Positions 25,264 through 34,708 of a stretch of DNA of 46,700 bases are shown piece after piece. Numbering within the stretch: position 1 is the stretch's first letter; each line of letters begins with the position of its first letter. Source of the DNA: Butyrivibrio sp. NC3005 (GTDB lineage: Bacteria > Bacillota > Clostridia > Lachnospirales > Lachnospiraceae); assembly GCF_000424545.1 (NCBI RefSeq), contig NZ_AUKC01000031.1:1-46700 (forward strand), written 5' to 3'. Made by a program: the position numbers and the translations under genes. Under the pieces are notes generated by a model. That model ran no database searches, had not been told where the DNA came from, and was given only the letters and a program-made list of their open reading frames with translations.

Positions 25264-26367
25264 TCAAGCTTTATCATAACTAGCAGGATTGTCGTTTGTA
25301 ACATTGTCTTCCATTCCGCTTACATATTTCCATTCCATAGGATAGCCTTTGGAAATATCCATAGAAGCAGTCTTTCCCAGAATTTCTTCATAATACTTTG
25401 TATGAAGTCCATATCCTGGTCTTACCGACCTTAAATTTTCACTAGTAAAAGCTTCTCCCTTCTTAATATCTTTGGCCACAAACAAAGACCTCGAGAATGC
25501 TCTCTGACGTGCAACTTGATCTGATAAGTCATATGATACTCTTCCAAGTGCCTTCTCAACATTTCTTATATCTTTGACCATTCTGCCAAACTCTTCAGGC
25601 TCCATTGAGAATGCTGAATCCTCGCCGCCATCTGACCTTCTTAATGTAAGATGCTTCTCTATAACGCTTGCTCCAAGTGCAATAGATGCAACTGCAACCT
25701 CACATCCAAGTGAATGATCTGACAAACCGCTTATACAGTCATACTCTCTTGCAAGTTCAGGAATCATGGAAATATTCATAGTTTCATAAGGAGCCGGATA
25801 TGCAGAAGTGCATTTTAAGAGTACTATCTGATCGTTATTCTCTTCTTTTATAGTCTTAACCGCAAGATCAATATCACTCTTTCTGGCTATACCTGTTGCC
25901 AAAATCATAGGCTTTCCAAGTTTTGCAACTTTTCTTATAAGAGGAATATCATTTATCTCAAAAGAAGCAATCTTGTAGCATGGTACATCTAACTCTTCCA
26001 GAAAATCTACAGACGAAAAATCAAATGGAGTTGAAAACATTACAATTCCAAGCTTTTTAGCCTCTTCAAAAAGGTCAGCATGCCACTCCCATGGTGTATA
26101 GGCTTTTTCATATAAAGAATAAAGCGTATCTCCGTCCCATATAGTGCCCTGATTTATTCTAAACCAGGGAAGATTTGAATCCAGTGTAATGGTACTTGCT
26201 GTATAAGTCTGAATCTTTACTGCATCAGCTCCTTGTTCTTTAGCTGCATGAAGAATTTCAAGCGCTCTGTTAAAATCCATATTGTGATTGGCACTCATCT
26301 CAGCAACCATAAAAGTCTTATGACCGGCGCCAATTTTATGTCCTGCAATTTCAATTTCTCTGTTCAT
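25264..26367 (-). CDS. pseI: Pseudaminic acid synthase PseI
   Basis: A 367-residue NeuB-family enzyme condensing PEP with a 6-deoxy-hexosamine. It follows the PseI pattern rather than sialic acid NeuB: AEMSANHN (22-29), VKIQTYTASTITL, YKIASFEIND, KCTSAYPAP, GLSDHSLG and EDSAFSMEPEEF. A C-terminal SAF (antifreeze-like) domain covers about 295-350. It overlaps pseF by 17 bases, with GGGAG nine bases from its ATG. The neighbours PseF and a PseG domain support pseudaminic acid, although related nonulosonates such as legionaminic acid cannot be fully excluded. Confidence 0.93.
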   Translation of the reverse strand: MNREIEIAGHKIGAGHKTFMVAEMSANHNMDFNRALEILHAAKEQGADAVKIQTYTASTITLDSNLPWFRINQGTIWDGDTLYSLYEKAYTPWEWHADLFEEAKKLGIVMFSTPFDFSSVDFLEELDVPCYKIASFEINDIPLIRKVAKLGKPMILATGIARKSDIDLAVKTIKEENNDQIVLLKCTSAYPAPYETMNISMIPELAREYDCISGLSDHSLGCEVAVASIALGASVIEKHLTLRRSDGGEDSAFSMEPEEFGRMVKDIRNVEKALGRVSYDLSDQVARQRAFSRSLFVAKDIKKGEAFTSENLRSVRPGYGLHTKYYEEILGKTASMDISKGYPMEWKYVSGMEDNVTNDNPASYDKA

Positions 26368-27067
26368 CAGTATCTGCTCCCTTTTCCAGCATAACCTTAT
26401 ATTTTAGTTCAGCAATCTTCCAGTCAGTCAGATTATCAATATCCTGAACTTCCATCTCATCTACAATAAAGGGTTTTATATTACCCATCATAAGATTTCC
26501 TGTCTTCTTATATGCTTCTATATTAAAAATATAGAACTGTCCGCAGTCATGATATTCTTTTTCCAAATCCTGTGAACGAGAATTTAAATACTTAGGCTCC
26601 TGAAATACAAGGCGCTCGTCTCTAATAACAAGTGATCTTTGAGGAGGATAAGAAAAAGGGACTACCGGAATGATAGTGTCTGCGTCGTTATCCTCCATTA
26701 GTTCCATTGCCTTTTTTAGTTTTTCTCCTGTTACAAAAGGAGCTGTAGGATAAATGCAGCATCCAATATCAAAGTTTTTACCAAGCTTTGCATAGTTATC
26801 TAACACTTCCAAAAGAACATCACTTGTTGTAGCAAAGTCATTAGAAGTTTTCTCACTTCTTAAAAAAGGAACACTTGCCCCATACCTTAGCGCAATCTCT
26901 TTTATTTCTTCGTCATCAGTAGACACCATAACTTCATCAAAAACACCGCTTTCAAGTGCCGCGGTTATAGAATAAGCAAGGATAGGTTTTCCGCAAAACT
27001 CTTTTATATTCTTTCTAGGAATACGCTTACTTCCACCTCTTGCTGTAATAATTGCAATTTTTGGCAT
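26351..27067 (-). CDS. pseF: Pseudaminic acid cytidylyltransferase PseF
   Basis: A 238-residue CMP-nonulosonate synthetase that activates the sugar with CTP. The N-terminal ITARGGSKRIPRKNIKEF is the nucleotide-binding signature, followed by VSTDDEEI and CCIYPTAPFV, close to Campylobacter PseF. It starts one base after the GT52 gene stop with a GGAAGG site. It supplies CMP-activated sugar to the transferase at 27069. Confidence 0.93.
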   Translation of the reverse strand: MPKIAIITARGGSKRIPRKNIKEFCGKPILAYSITAALESGVFDEVMVSTDDEEIKEIALRYGASVPFLRSEKTSNDFATTSDVLLEVLDNYAKLGKNFDIGCCIYPTAPFVTGEKLKKAMELMEDNDADTIIPVVPFSYPPQRSLVIRDERLVFQEPKYLNSRSQDLEKEYHDCGQFYIFNIEAYKKTGNLMMGNIKPFIVDEMEVQDIDNLTDWKIAELKYKVMLEKGADTDEQRN

Positions 27068-27068
27068 T

Positions 27069-28181
27069 TTATTTTCCTTCCTTAGTCACAAAGCTTTTAC
27101 TGTTTTTAACATGGGCATGAAGTTTTGGATCTTCGTAATGATCCATCCATTCATTTCCAAGATAGATTTTTTCTTTCGCACAGTGAATAGAAGACGGAAC
27201 CGTATACACAGTCACAACTCTGTCAAAAGTAGCCCCAAGGAAATTCAAAATTTCCATAGGAAAATGTGAATCCATAACGATTTCATCCTTGAACTCTTTT
27301 TTATAGTCAAGAGCATCCCTAGGATGAGGCTTAATAAAAACTTTCGCCTTTTTGCCATCTATCACACCGTATTTATCTATCAAATCGGAAAAGAGTTTTT
27401 TTCTCACAGTTAAATCCTTGCACAATGGTTCTGATAAAACAAGCACAGTATTAAGCCCTGATTCACTAGCCTTATCCAGTACACTACTTAACTGCCTGCG
27501 GTTTTCTATAAATATGTCACACAGTAACTTCTTACCCTCATCATCTAATGCACTAACAAGTTCTTCCCTGGATTTTTCAACCATCTTGTCAATAGGATTG
27601 TCAAGTACCGAAATATCGTTAACTTCCATATCAATACAATATTTACTGTAACCGTTCTGAATAAACAAAATGCCAATTTGAGCCAAAAAGCTCTTGAAGC
27701 CAAAGTGCCCTGCATTATCTTCTCTTGCAGTATCTCTATACCTTATACAGTTAAGACCATCTTCTACTGCATGATATTTTATCTTCTTATAAAAAAGATA
27801 GTATCCAATAGGATCAGAATCGCAGAAAACATAAATATCCTTGTAGCTTCTAAAATCAACAGGAATATACTTTTCCTGTAACTTACCAAGCTTCTTGCAA
27901 AATTTTATTCTCTGAAGGCTATTAAATACAATATTTCCTCTGTCTTTTTTCAGTTCCACAAGTTCCGGAAAATAAGTGTAATCCTTCTCCTCAAATGTAA
28001 AAACATCCTCGAATAAACCACTTCTTACAACTCTTTCTTTAAGATTTCCAAAATCATTGGACATTGTAGAAAGAACAAGTGCTGCCCCCGTATCTTTCCT
28101 GGTCTTTCTAATCTCAAGTTCTTTTAAAATCGCCACATATGCATGATAAAAAGTGTGGCACACGTATATTCTATCTTTCAT
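27069..28181 (-). CDS. GT52 sialyltransferase-like enzyme, probable pseudaminyl transferase
   Basis: A 370-residue protein with the three conserved motifs of bacterial sialyltransferases: D/E-D/E-G (VEDGLN, about 138-143), HP (IKPHPRD, about 283-289) and the SS motif (VPSSIH). GT52 enzymes use CMP-activated nonulosonates. Since pseF and pseI are the next genes, the donor is probably CMP-pseudaminic acid. It starts 14 bases after the GT-C gene; the RBS is weak (AGAAAAGACAAG). No signal peptide or membrane helix is seen. Confidence 0.8.
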   Translation of the reverse strand: MKDRIYVCHTFYHAYVAILKELEIRKTRKDTGAALVLSTMSNDFGNLKERVVRSGLFEDVFTFEEKDYTYFPELVELKKDRGNIVFNSLQRIKFCKKLGKLQEKYIPVDFRSYKDIYVFCDSDPIGYYLFYKKIKYHAVEDGLNCIRYRDTAREDNAGHFGFKSFLAQIGILFIQNGYSKYCIDMEVNDISVLDNPIDKMVEKSREELVSALDDEGKKLLCDIFIENRRQLSSVLDKASESGLNTVLVLSEPLCKDLTVRKKLFSDLIDKYGVIDGKKAKVFIKPHPRDALDYKKEFKDEIVMDSHFPMEILNFLGATFDRVVTVYTVPSSIHCAKEKIYLGNEWMDHYEDPKLHAHVKNSKSFVTKEGK

Positions 28182-28195
28182 TGTTCTTGTCTTTT

Positions 28196-29902
28196 CTATT
28201 TTTCAAAGCTATATGTAGTCCAGTTATCTCTACTATCTAATTCAACTATGCTGCTTAATTTACAAGCGGTACCAAGAAGCTGACTAAGCCTTTCATCTTT
28301 ATTATCTCCATCTGCCGCATAGACAATCATATTATCAGCATTTTGGATAAGTTCTTCAGTAATATCCATGCTATTATCTTCATTTATCATATAAATTCTA
28401 GGATATTCCATAAGCTTATCACTTAGCCACCATATTTTATCAGAAGATTCACTGTTATACAACACAACAGCAAAGCCTTCACTTTCTGCATGCTCTCTTG
28501 CAAGGCTCATCGATTCTGCATTCTTAGGATACAGGAACAAAACCATATCCCCTTTAAAATCCGCCCAAAAGTCAAATACAATGAAGATAACACAAAAAGC
28601 CAAACAAAATCTTGATGTCTTTCTTCTATGAATCATGAAACTGTCAGAAAATCTTATCAATAGATTAAGGAAATAATTCATGACCATCATGATAACAAGT
28701 CCATAAACAGGATATTCATAACGATTAGAGCTATCTCCCAGTAAAAGCGCTGTTTTGGCTACAGTTAAAAAATACAGTATAGCAGATACAAATATAATCA
28801 GCTTTAAAACCCTAACCTTAGACCTTATGAGAGTTTTCATGAGACCTTTTCCTGATATGAATGTCTTCTTTTTCTTTGCTGCAAAATAAATATTTCCGGC
28901 AATAATGAATATAACAATAAGATAAAATGCTCCTCCGAATACATTCCTGTTGAGAAGACCTCCAAAGAATCTCAAACGGCTTAGAGTATTCTGCGCCGAA
29001 ACAAATTCATTAATTGCTCCCTTCCCTCTGTACCCATGGAAAATCTGAGCAACAGACGAAGGAAATGCAACAACTCCCAGCAAAAGGCTAAGTATACAAC
29101 TTGCTCCATAAACAAGAATGCCGCATACTGACTGTTTTATAATCCTGTTATCATAGCTGTTTCTTCTGAATGCATGGAAAATCCAGTACAAACAAGTCAT
29201 TAATGCAATATAGAAAAAGAATATAATGTAATAATAATGAGTCAAAAATCCAAAAAAGGAACAGACTATTATAGGAACTATATGATGGATATATTGCTTT
29301 AATCTGTTTTCTTTTTTGTTACCAAAAGAAATATTATTCCATAAAACTTTGATAAGTCTTATATGAAGATATGCACACAAATGTACAAAGAATGTAAGAT
29401 ACATGTACATTCTGCAAAACATCACAAATGAAATAGTCATCGGATGAAATCCCCAGACTGTCAGAATCATCATCCTAAAGCCTATAGAAAATTCCAGTTC
29501 CTTCAATATTAAGTACAGCACGAACCATGCCAAAACAAAAGCTATTAAATTTATTCCTATTCCTATCCATTTAGAGAATCGTCCCACACAGACAGAACAT
29601 GCTGTGTGAAGAATATCATAATAAAATGGTGGGTGAACATCCCATGACTGAACAAGTTTTACAAGTCCATACCTAAAACTTTCACCTTTATTAACTACAA
29701 ATTCACTTCGAATAGCTGATGAATCCACAAAATCTCTATCCACTACGAATAATCCTGCTGTTCGATTACTAGAAAAATATGAATAGAATTCATCTTCGTG
29801 GAATCCCTTCTTCAAAAAACCAAAATAAATACATACAACTATCTGTAATAATAAAATCACCCAATATACTGCCGACTTTTTTTTCAAAAAAACTCGCATC
29901 AT
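28196..29902 (-). CDS. GT-C (GT39/ArnT-like) membrane glycosyltransferase
   Basis: A 568-residue protein with about 10-12 helices and an extracellular C-terminal domain (about 450-568). The first outer loop has GFHEDEFYSY, the acidic Asp-Glu motif seen at the same place in protein mannosyltransferase- and ArnT-type enzymes. It overlaps the upstream GT2 by ATGA, with GAGGG in front. The likely job is to add a sugar from a polyprenyl phosphate carrier outside the membrane; the sugar and acceptor are unknown. Confidence 0.75.
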   Translation of the reverse strand: MMRVFLKKKSAVYWVILLLQIVVCIYFGFLKKGFHEDEFYSYFSSNRTAGLFVVDRDFVDSSAIRSEFVVNKGESFRYGLVKLVQSWDVHPPFYYDILHTACSVCVGRFSKWIGIGINLIAFVLAWFVLYLILKELEFSIGFRMMILTVWGFHPMTISFVMFCRMYMYLTFFVHLCAYLHIRLIKVLWNNISFGNKKENRLKQYIHHIVPIIVCSFFGFLTHYYYIIFFFYIALMTCLYWIFHAFRRNSYDNRIIKQSVCGILVYGASCILSLLLGVVAFPSSVAQIFHGYRGKGAINEFVSAQNTLSRLRFFGGLLNRNVFGGAFYLIVIFIIAGNIYFAAKKKKTFISGKGLMKTLIRSKVRVLKLIIFVSAILYFLTVAKTALLLGDSSNRYEYPVYGLVIMMVMNYFLNLLIRFSDSFMIHRRKTSRFCLAFCVIFIVFDFWADFKGDMVLFLYPKNAESMSLAREHAESEGFAVVLYNSESSDKIWWLSDKLMEYPRIYMINEDNSMDITEELIQNADNMIVYAADGDNKDERLSQLLGTACKLSSIVELDSRDNWTTYSFEK

Positions 29903-30912
29903 TTTATCCCTCGCAGCTTAGCATGAACCTGTCGAATCAAACGCGGATTTCCGGCAAAAAGCCACAAATAAAGCTTCTGCCTTTTTCCAAGAAACGGACT
30001 ATTCAATGCATCTTTTTTGTGTTTCCTAACAAACACACATACATTTTGGTAAAACTTATTATCTTTAGTCATTTTAGAAATCGGGATATGAAGCAGATAA
30101 TCAAGCCTTTGTACTAGGCAAAATCTAATTGCATATCTCTCAAGTTGTGGAAAATTTTTATTTACAAATTCATAACACTCATCCGAATTGACTACTATAT
30201 CTGTAAAAACAGGTGGAAAATAATCTTTTTCCTCTACCTTTTTTCTTGAATTACTGCCTGTTCTGTAGAAAACATGGTATCCTATCTTATTCACAAAGAC
30301 AATTTCGCCAATTTCCGGAAGCAGGTGATATAACAAATCAAAATCTTCATTAAGCTTGCCCACAGGAAATTCTTTTTTTTCAAAAAAAGATCTGTGAGTC
30401 AGTTTAGTACAAAAAGAACTGTCTCCTTCATGAAGAAGAAGAAGTTTCATAAATCCCTTTGGAGAATATATTGTTTCCCACCTTGGAAGCGGTACTACGC
30501 AAGGAAGCTTTGTCCCATCTTCTGCAATTTCATCTCTGCCAATCTGTGCCATCTTAACATTGTTGTTCAAAATGCCAATCATAAGATTCTCATACATATC
30601 AGGCTCGATATAGTCATCACTGTCCACAAAGCCTATGTACTCTCCCCTTACTTTCGACAATGCATAGTTTCTGGCAGCAGATGAACCAGCATTTTCTTCA
30701 TGAAGAGATACAATATTTGAATACCTTTTTGCATAATCATCTGCAATCTTTCCAGTATTATCACTTGAACCATCATCTACTATGAGTATTTCAAGCCTGT
30801 CCTTTGGATAAGTCTGGGCAAGTACACTGTCAACGCAGCGCGGCAGAAGTTTCTCTATATTATATGCCGGAATGATAACCGATATAATCGGATATGTTGT
30901 AGTTTCATTCAT
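29899..30912 (-). CDS. GT2 glycosyltransferase
   Basis: A 337-residue GT-A enzyme with SVIIPAYNIEKLLPRCVDS, LIVDDGSSDNTG and the metal-binding GFVDSDDY motif (near 95-102). It has the usual C-terminal helical extension of capsule GT2 enzymes and no membrane helix. It begins after the 68-base gap that contains the solo repeat A end, with AAGGAAATTGGAAA before the ATG. Confidence 0.9.
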   Translation of the reverse strand: MNETTTYPIISVIIPAYNIEKLLPRCVDSVLAQTYPKDRLEILIVDDGSSDNTGKIADDYAKRYSNIVSLHEENAGSSAARNYALSKVRGEYIGFVDSDDYIEPDMYENLMIGILNNNVKMAQIGRDEIAEDGTKLPCVVPLPRWETIYSPKGFMKLLLLHEGDSSFCTKLTHRSFFEKKEFPVGKLNEDFDLLYHLLPEIGEIVFVNKIGYHVFYRTGSNSRKKVEEKDYFPPVFTDIVVNSDECYEFVNKNFPQLERYAIRFCLVQRLDYLLHIPISKMTKDNKFYQNVCVFVRKHKKDALNSPFLGKRQKLYLWLFAGNPRLIRQVHAKLRGIK

Positions 30913-30946
30913 TTTCCAATTTCCTTATATATCTTTAAATATGATG

Positions 30947-30978
30947 ACTTTATTGTTTTTAAGTAGTCCGTAAAATTT
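30947..30978 (+). repeat. Solo end of repeat A
   Basis: ACTTTATTGTTTTTAAGTAG followed by TCCGT matches the left terminus of repeat A copies 1 and 4 almost base for base over 25 bases, then diverges. The second arm is missing. It lies in the 68-base gap between a GT-C gene and a GT2 gene inside the glycan operon, and looks like the remnant of a deleted element. Confidence 0.6.
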
Positions 30979-30980
30979 TG

Positions 30981-32357
30981 TCACTGATTTTTGGAATTTT
31001 CAGTAGCGTTTCTTGGCGAATTAATCTGATTATATAAGTCATAACCTATGAGCATTATTATCCCCATCATAATAAACGCAAAAACGACAAGATTAGCTGT
31101 TGTGAGCGAGGAACTTGCGCCCCACAAATATCTTGTATAGGTTACAAGCGTAATACCTTGAAGCATTATTGCAAGACACATTCGCTTAAAGCCAAACATT
31201 CCATAAATAAATGCAAAAATCTCTGCCACAAATCCATATCGCTCATGCATGCATGGAAGAGTGTACACAATAAGCGATGAAGAAAAAAACGCAAGTGTCA
31301 CTAAAAACATTCCATCAAGCTTTACTTTTTTCACATATATATAATATGCAAGCATTCCCATAAGCATAACGGTCACTACTTCACCTGCACTTATAATAAT
31401 CTGTCTGTCTGCTTTCTCAAGACCAGTCTGAATAATAGTATAAATATTCGGATAGTTCATGGACAATCTTGAGAACATAGCCACCTGATTTTTGTATATT
31501 CCAAGAAGGCTAAAAAAAGTTTTGCCGGTAGGATTTAAAGTTATCATGCCATCAACAGGTATGAAGCTTTCTGTCCAGACTACATTTCCTGTATCTACAA
31601 GACTTGCGACAGGTACTGTTACAGAAGAAGGCACGAATGCTCCGGCAATGGCAGCAGGTATTATTACCATCACATATACTAACGGTATAAAGAAAATGTA
31701 GCGAATCTTCAATCTATTCTTGAGCCAGGCTATAATAAGTACTGGCAAAAAGAAAATTGCCTGCTGCTTCACGCAATAGCTAATCGCAAAAAATATCCAC
31801 ACCCTCATGTCTTTTCTTTTCAAAAGATATAGGAAAGATAACATCAAAAATGTAGTGTACATGGAATCATTCTGCGCCCATGCCGCGCTATTAAGTATCA
31901 TAGTCGGAATGAATAAAATAACAGCAAACATCAATGAGGCTTTTTTTACATTTCTAGACATTTCCAAAATGATTCGAAATGCCACAATAGCACTCATTAC
32001 ATCAAAGAATATCGACATGGATTTAATTAAATACATGTCATTTGCTCCGCCGTTATTAAACAAATTCAGAAAGATAATAATATACTGATACAAACAGTTG
32101 TAGTCACAAGTTGATATATGGTCAACTCCTCCTGCCTCTACACCAATATACGGAAGATGCATGGCATGAGCATTTCGGATTTCTTTCATCCAATCCGCAA
32201 AAGCTGTGTAATAATCTCCTGATACCACATCAAATAAGCATACTCTTGCAAGTATACCCAGCATCAGAATAGATATCAGGAACAAAATATCAATAATTTG
32301 AAAGGTAATTCCGAATATTTTTATCTTTTCTTTGAAGAAATAATCAACTGCGCGCAT
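30981..32357 (-). CDS. GT-C-like polytopic membrane glycosyltransferase
   Basis: The protein is 458 residues from the ATG at 32357, where AAGGA lies five bases upstream; an earlier ATG at 32381 would overlap the GT4 gene further. It has about ten helices. The first outer loop reads VSGDYYTAFADWMKEIRN and later CDYNCLYQYII, a motif pair I associate with a Firmicutes family of GT-C mannosyl- or galactosyl-type transferases. It overlaps the GT4 gene by 14 bases. Confidence 0.75.
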   Translation of the reverse strand: MRAVDYFFKEKIKIFGITFQIIDILFLISILMLGILARVCLFDVVSGDYYTAFADWMKEIRNAHAMHLPYIGVEAGGVDHISTCDYNCLYQYIIIFLNLFNNGGANDMYLIKSMSIFFDVMSAIVAFRIILEMSRNVKKASLMFAVILFIPTMILNSAAWAQNDSMYTTFLMLSFLYLLKRKDMRVWIFFAISYCVKQQAIFFLPVLIIAWLKNRLKIRYIFFIPLVYVMVIIPAAIAGAFVPSSVTVPVASLVDTGNVVWTESFIPVDGMITLNPTGKTFFSLLGIYKNQVAMFSRLSMNYPNIYTIIQTGLEKADRQIIISAGEVVTVMLMGMLAYYIYVKKVKLDGMFLVTLAFFSSSLIVYTLPCMHERYGFVAEIFAFIYGMFGFKRMCLAIMLQGITLVTYTRYLWGASSSLTTANLVVFAFIMMGIIMLIGYDLYNQINSPRNATENSKNQ

Positions 32358-33705
32358 CTTGTCCTTCTCCGAATATATCATTGTAAATCTCCATTAGTCT
32401 CTTAAAATTCTTCTCGGCATCATGTACTGTAAGTGCCCTTTTTCTAGCTGCCTTTCCCCTCATTACAGCTTCCTGTTCATTATCCCATATATTTGAAACA
32501 GCCTTGAAAAGAGATACATAGTCCCCTTTTGGTGTTACAAGCGCTTCAACTTTATCATCCACCATACTAGGGATACCGCCAGCATTACTTACTACAATAG
32601 GCATTCCCAAAAGCATGGCTTCGCCAAGACTATTAGGCGAATTCTCCACATAGGATGCACATACAAATACACTGCTTCCTAGATACTCTTCTTTCATCTG
32701 ATTAGCCGACAGTCTTCCAAGGCATGTCACATGATTTTCTAGATGTTCTTTTTTTATTTTGCATCTAAGATATCTTCCATAAGCTGTTTCTTTAAAAAAT
32801 GTAGGAACAAACCTCTTTAAAGAATTCTTTGCAGTCCCAGCATCATTAGCTCTTTTTGTTATTTCATCACAAGAAATACTTCCTATGATACTGTTGCCTG
32901 CAATATATAAATGCGCATCTTCATACCTTTTTGTAAGCTCTTTTAATGCATCCAGTACAAAATGAAGTCCCTTAATAGGATAGTCTCCCTGAGCCACAAA
33001 TATAGAATGTGGTCTTGTTTTATTACTATCCCATTCATCATTATAAAAATCATTCCTCATAGTTTCATTCATAGAATAATAAACAATAGAAGGATTTATC
33101 TTCTTAACGGCTTCATAATCAAATTTTGTCCTGCCTGTCACATGCTTTATAGCTTCCAGCGCCTTTTTTTCATTCTCTGCTCTCATCAAAAACTTCTTCT
33201 GCTGATCTAAGACAGAGTCTTTCTTCAAAAAATCTCTAAAAGTAACTTTGTTCTGTACCCGGCCTGGTAAATGAGCCATATATTCATCTGCAATTTCTTT
33301 GCATACTCCCTGCATACCTATAAGGATTTTATTCTTATCATCACAAATCCTCACCATAGCAAGACAATGAGGAAACTCTGTTCCAAAAATATGTATAACA
33401 TCAGGTTTAAAATCATCTACTATATTTTTTAATTCAGTTTCAATATTTGCATCATATACTTCCGGATGATTAAGGTCTTCATGAAAACTATAAAAATTCA
33501 CGTTTTCGAATACATCTTTTATACAATCAAAATCCCCACTATCAGGGAAACATACTCCAAGTTCAATCTTATTTGAAGATTTTTCATTCTCTATTTTCAA
33601 TCTGTCATAACATCCAGAAAGCCAACCTTCACGATTAGAATACGCTGCATTAATATGCCTTGCATAAGCTGGCAGCATAATATTACAAAGCCACAATACT
33701 CTCAT
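32344..33705 (-). CDS. GT4 glycosyltransferase
   Basis: A 453-residue GT-B enzyme. The N-terminal domain (1-225) has DVIHIFGTEFPH. The C-terminal domain begins at FVAQGDYPIKG and contains the donor-binding ENSPNSLGEAMLLGMP segment (E-x7-E) and VVSNAGGIPSMV. It is a retaining cytoplasmic transferase that probably adds an early sugar of the repeat. The nucleotide sugar cannot be inferred. Confidence 0.9.
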   Translation of the reverse strand: MRVLWLCNIMLPAYARHINAAYSNREGWLSGCYDRLKIENEKSSNKIELGVCFPDSGDFDCIKDVFENVNFYSFHEDLNHPEVYDANIETELKNIVDDFKPDVIHIFGTEFPHCLAMVRICDDKNKILIGMQGVCKEIADEYMAHLPGRVQNKVTFRDFLKKDSVLDQQKKFLMRAENEKKALEAIKHVTGRTKFDYEAVKKINPSIVYYSMNETMRNDFYNDEWDSNKTRPHSIFVAQGDYPIKGLHFVLDALKELTKRYEDAHLYIAGNSIIGSISCDEITKRANDAGTAKNSLKRFVPTFFKETAYGRYLRCKIKKEHLENHVTCLGRLSANQMKEEYLGSSVFVCASYVENSPNSLGEAMLLGMPIVVSNAGGIPSMVDDKVEALVTPKGDYVSLFKAVSNIWDNEQEAVMRGKAARKRALTVHDAEKNFKRLMEIYNDIFGEGQDARS

Positions 33706-33720
33706 TTATTCACTCTTCCA

Positions 33721-34653
33721 TTATTTTCTGACAAAACATTTATAAATGCCTGTTTTGATACCATTATAAATCTTAGCTGTTTGAGGATTACCTGCTATAA
33801 CAGTTCTAAGTGGTGCAAGTGTTACTATTCTAAAGATATCAAAGAGAATAACTTTTTTCTTTGGCATATACCTTGATATTATCTCTCTTCTCTCCCTCTC
33901 TGAAACCTTGCGATTTTCTTTGGTTTCAGAAAAGCCACCGCCCTCATAATCTGCAACAGTTACAGGCATAAAATGCATTCTTGCATTATCAAAATAAAAA
34001 CATCTAAGAAAATGCTCATAGTCTGCTCTGACTTGCCATGTAGTATCAAAATGCTCCAGCAACATAAGCTCAATATCGTAAAAGCATGCCTGATGACATG
34101 GAACATTGCGGTAGCAGGTAAAATCATTTATAACAGGATTTGAATATACGACCTGAGACGTTTTTCTCTCAAAAATATTTCCATAGAAAATATTCTTGTG
34201 AAATACTGATGTTTCTTTGCCTCCATCAACATTCTCTCCTAGAAAAATCATGCTTCCAGCTTTATTTATATGATCATGAACTTTTTGCAAAACATTTTCA
34301 TCCACAAAATAATCGCCGCAGTTAAGAAAGTATACAAATGGACCTATACTGCTTTTATCTTTCCTGTTATAGGAATATGTTCCAAGAATAGTATCACAGG
34401 CAACATTCATAGCATCATATATTCCACTGTCTTTACCTGTGACAAGCCTAATAGAACCATCCTTCGACAGACCACTCTTTTTGTCTACATTATATTCTCT
34501 GCAAAGCCTATCTATAGAATCATCCGCAGAACCGCCATCTTTAACGATTATTTCATATGACTTAAAGCTTTGTTTCTTCACACTCTCGATAGTCTGTATA
34601 AGCTTATCTCCAGCATTAAAACAAACAACAATTATATAAAAAAATGGAACCAT
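33721..34653 (-). CDS. WcaE-like GT2 glycosyltransferase
   Basis: A 310-residue GT2 enzyme with IVVCFNAGDKLIQTI, VKDGGSADDS and DSGIYDAMN, the pattern of the WcaE-like group, and LNCGDYF at the metal site. The ATG has a perfect GGAGGAAATA leader. It is the second gene of the operon, 55 bases after the EpsG-like gene. Confidence 0.88.
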   Translation of the reverse strand: MVPFFYIIVVCFNAGDKLIQTIESVKKQSFKSYEIIVKDGGSADDSIDRLCREYNVDKKSGLSKDGSIRLVTGKDSGIYDAMNVACDTILGTYSYNRKDKSSIGPFVYFLNCGDYFVDENVLQKVHDHINKAGSMIFLGENVDGGKETSVFHKNIFYGNIFERKTSQVVYSNPVINDFTCYRNVPCHQACFYDIELMLLEHFDTTWQVRADYEHFLRCFYFDNARMHFMPVTVADYEGGGFSETKENRKVSERERREIISRYMPKKKVILFDIFRIVTLAPLRTVIAGNPQTAKIYNGIKTGIYKCFVRK

Positions 34654-34708
34654 TATTTCCTCCGCTAGTTACATACATCTCTTTTCTGTACAGATAAAAA
34701 TATTTACA

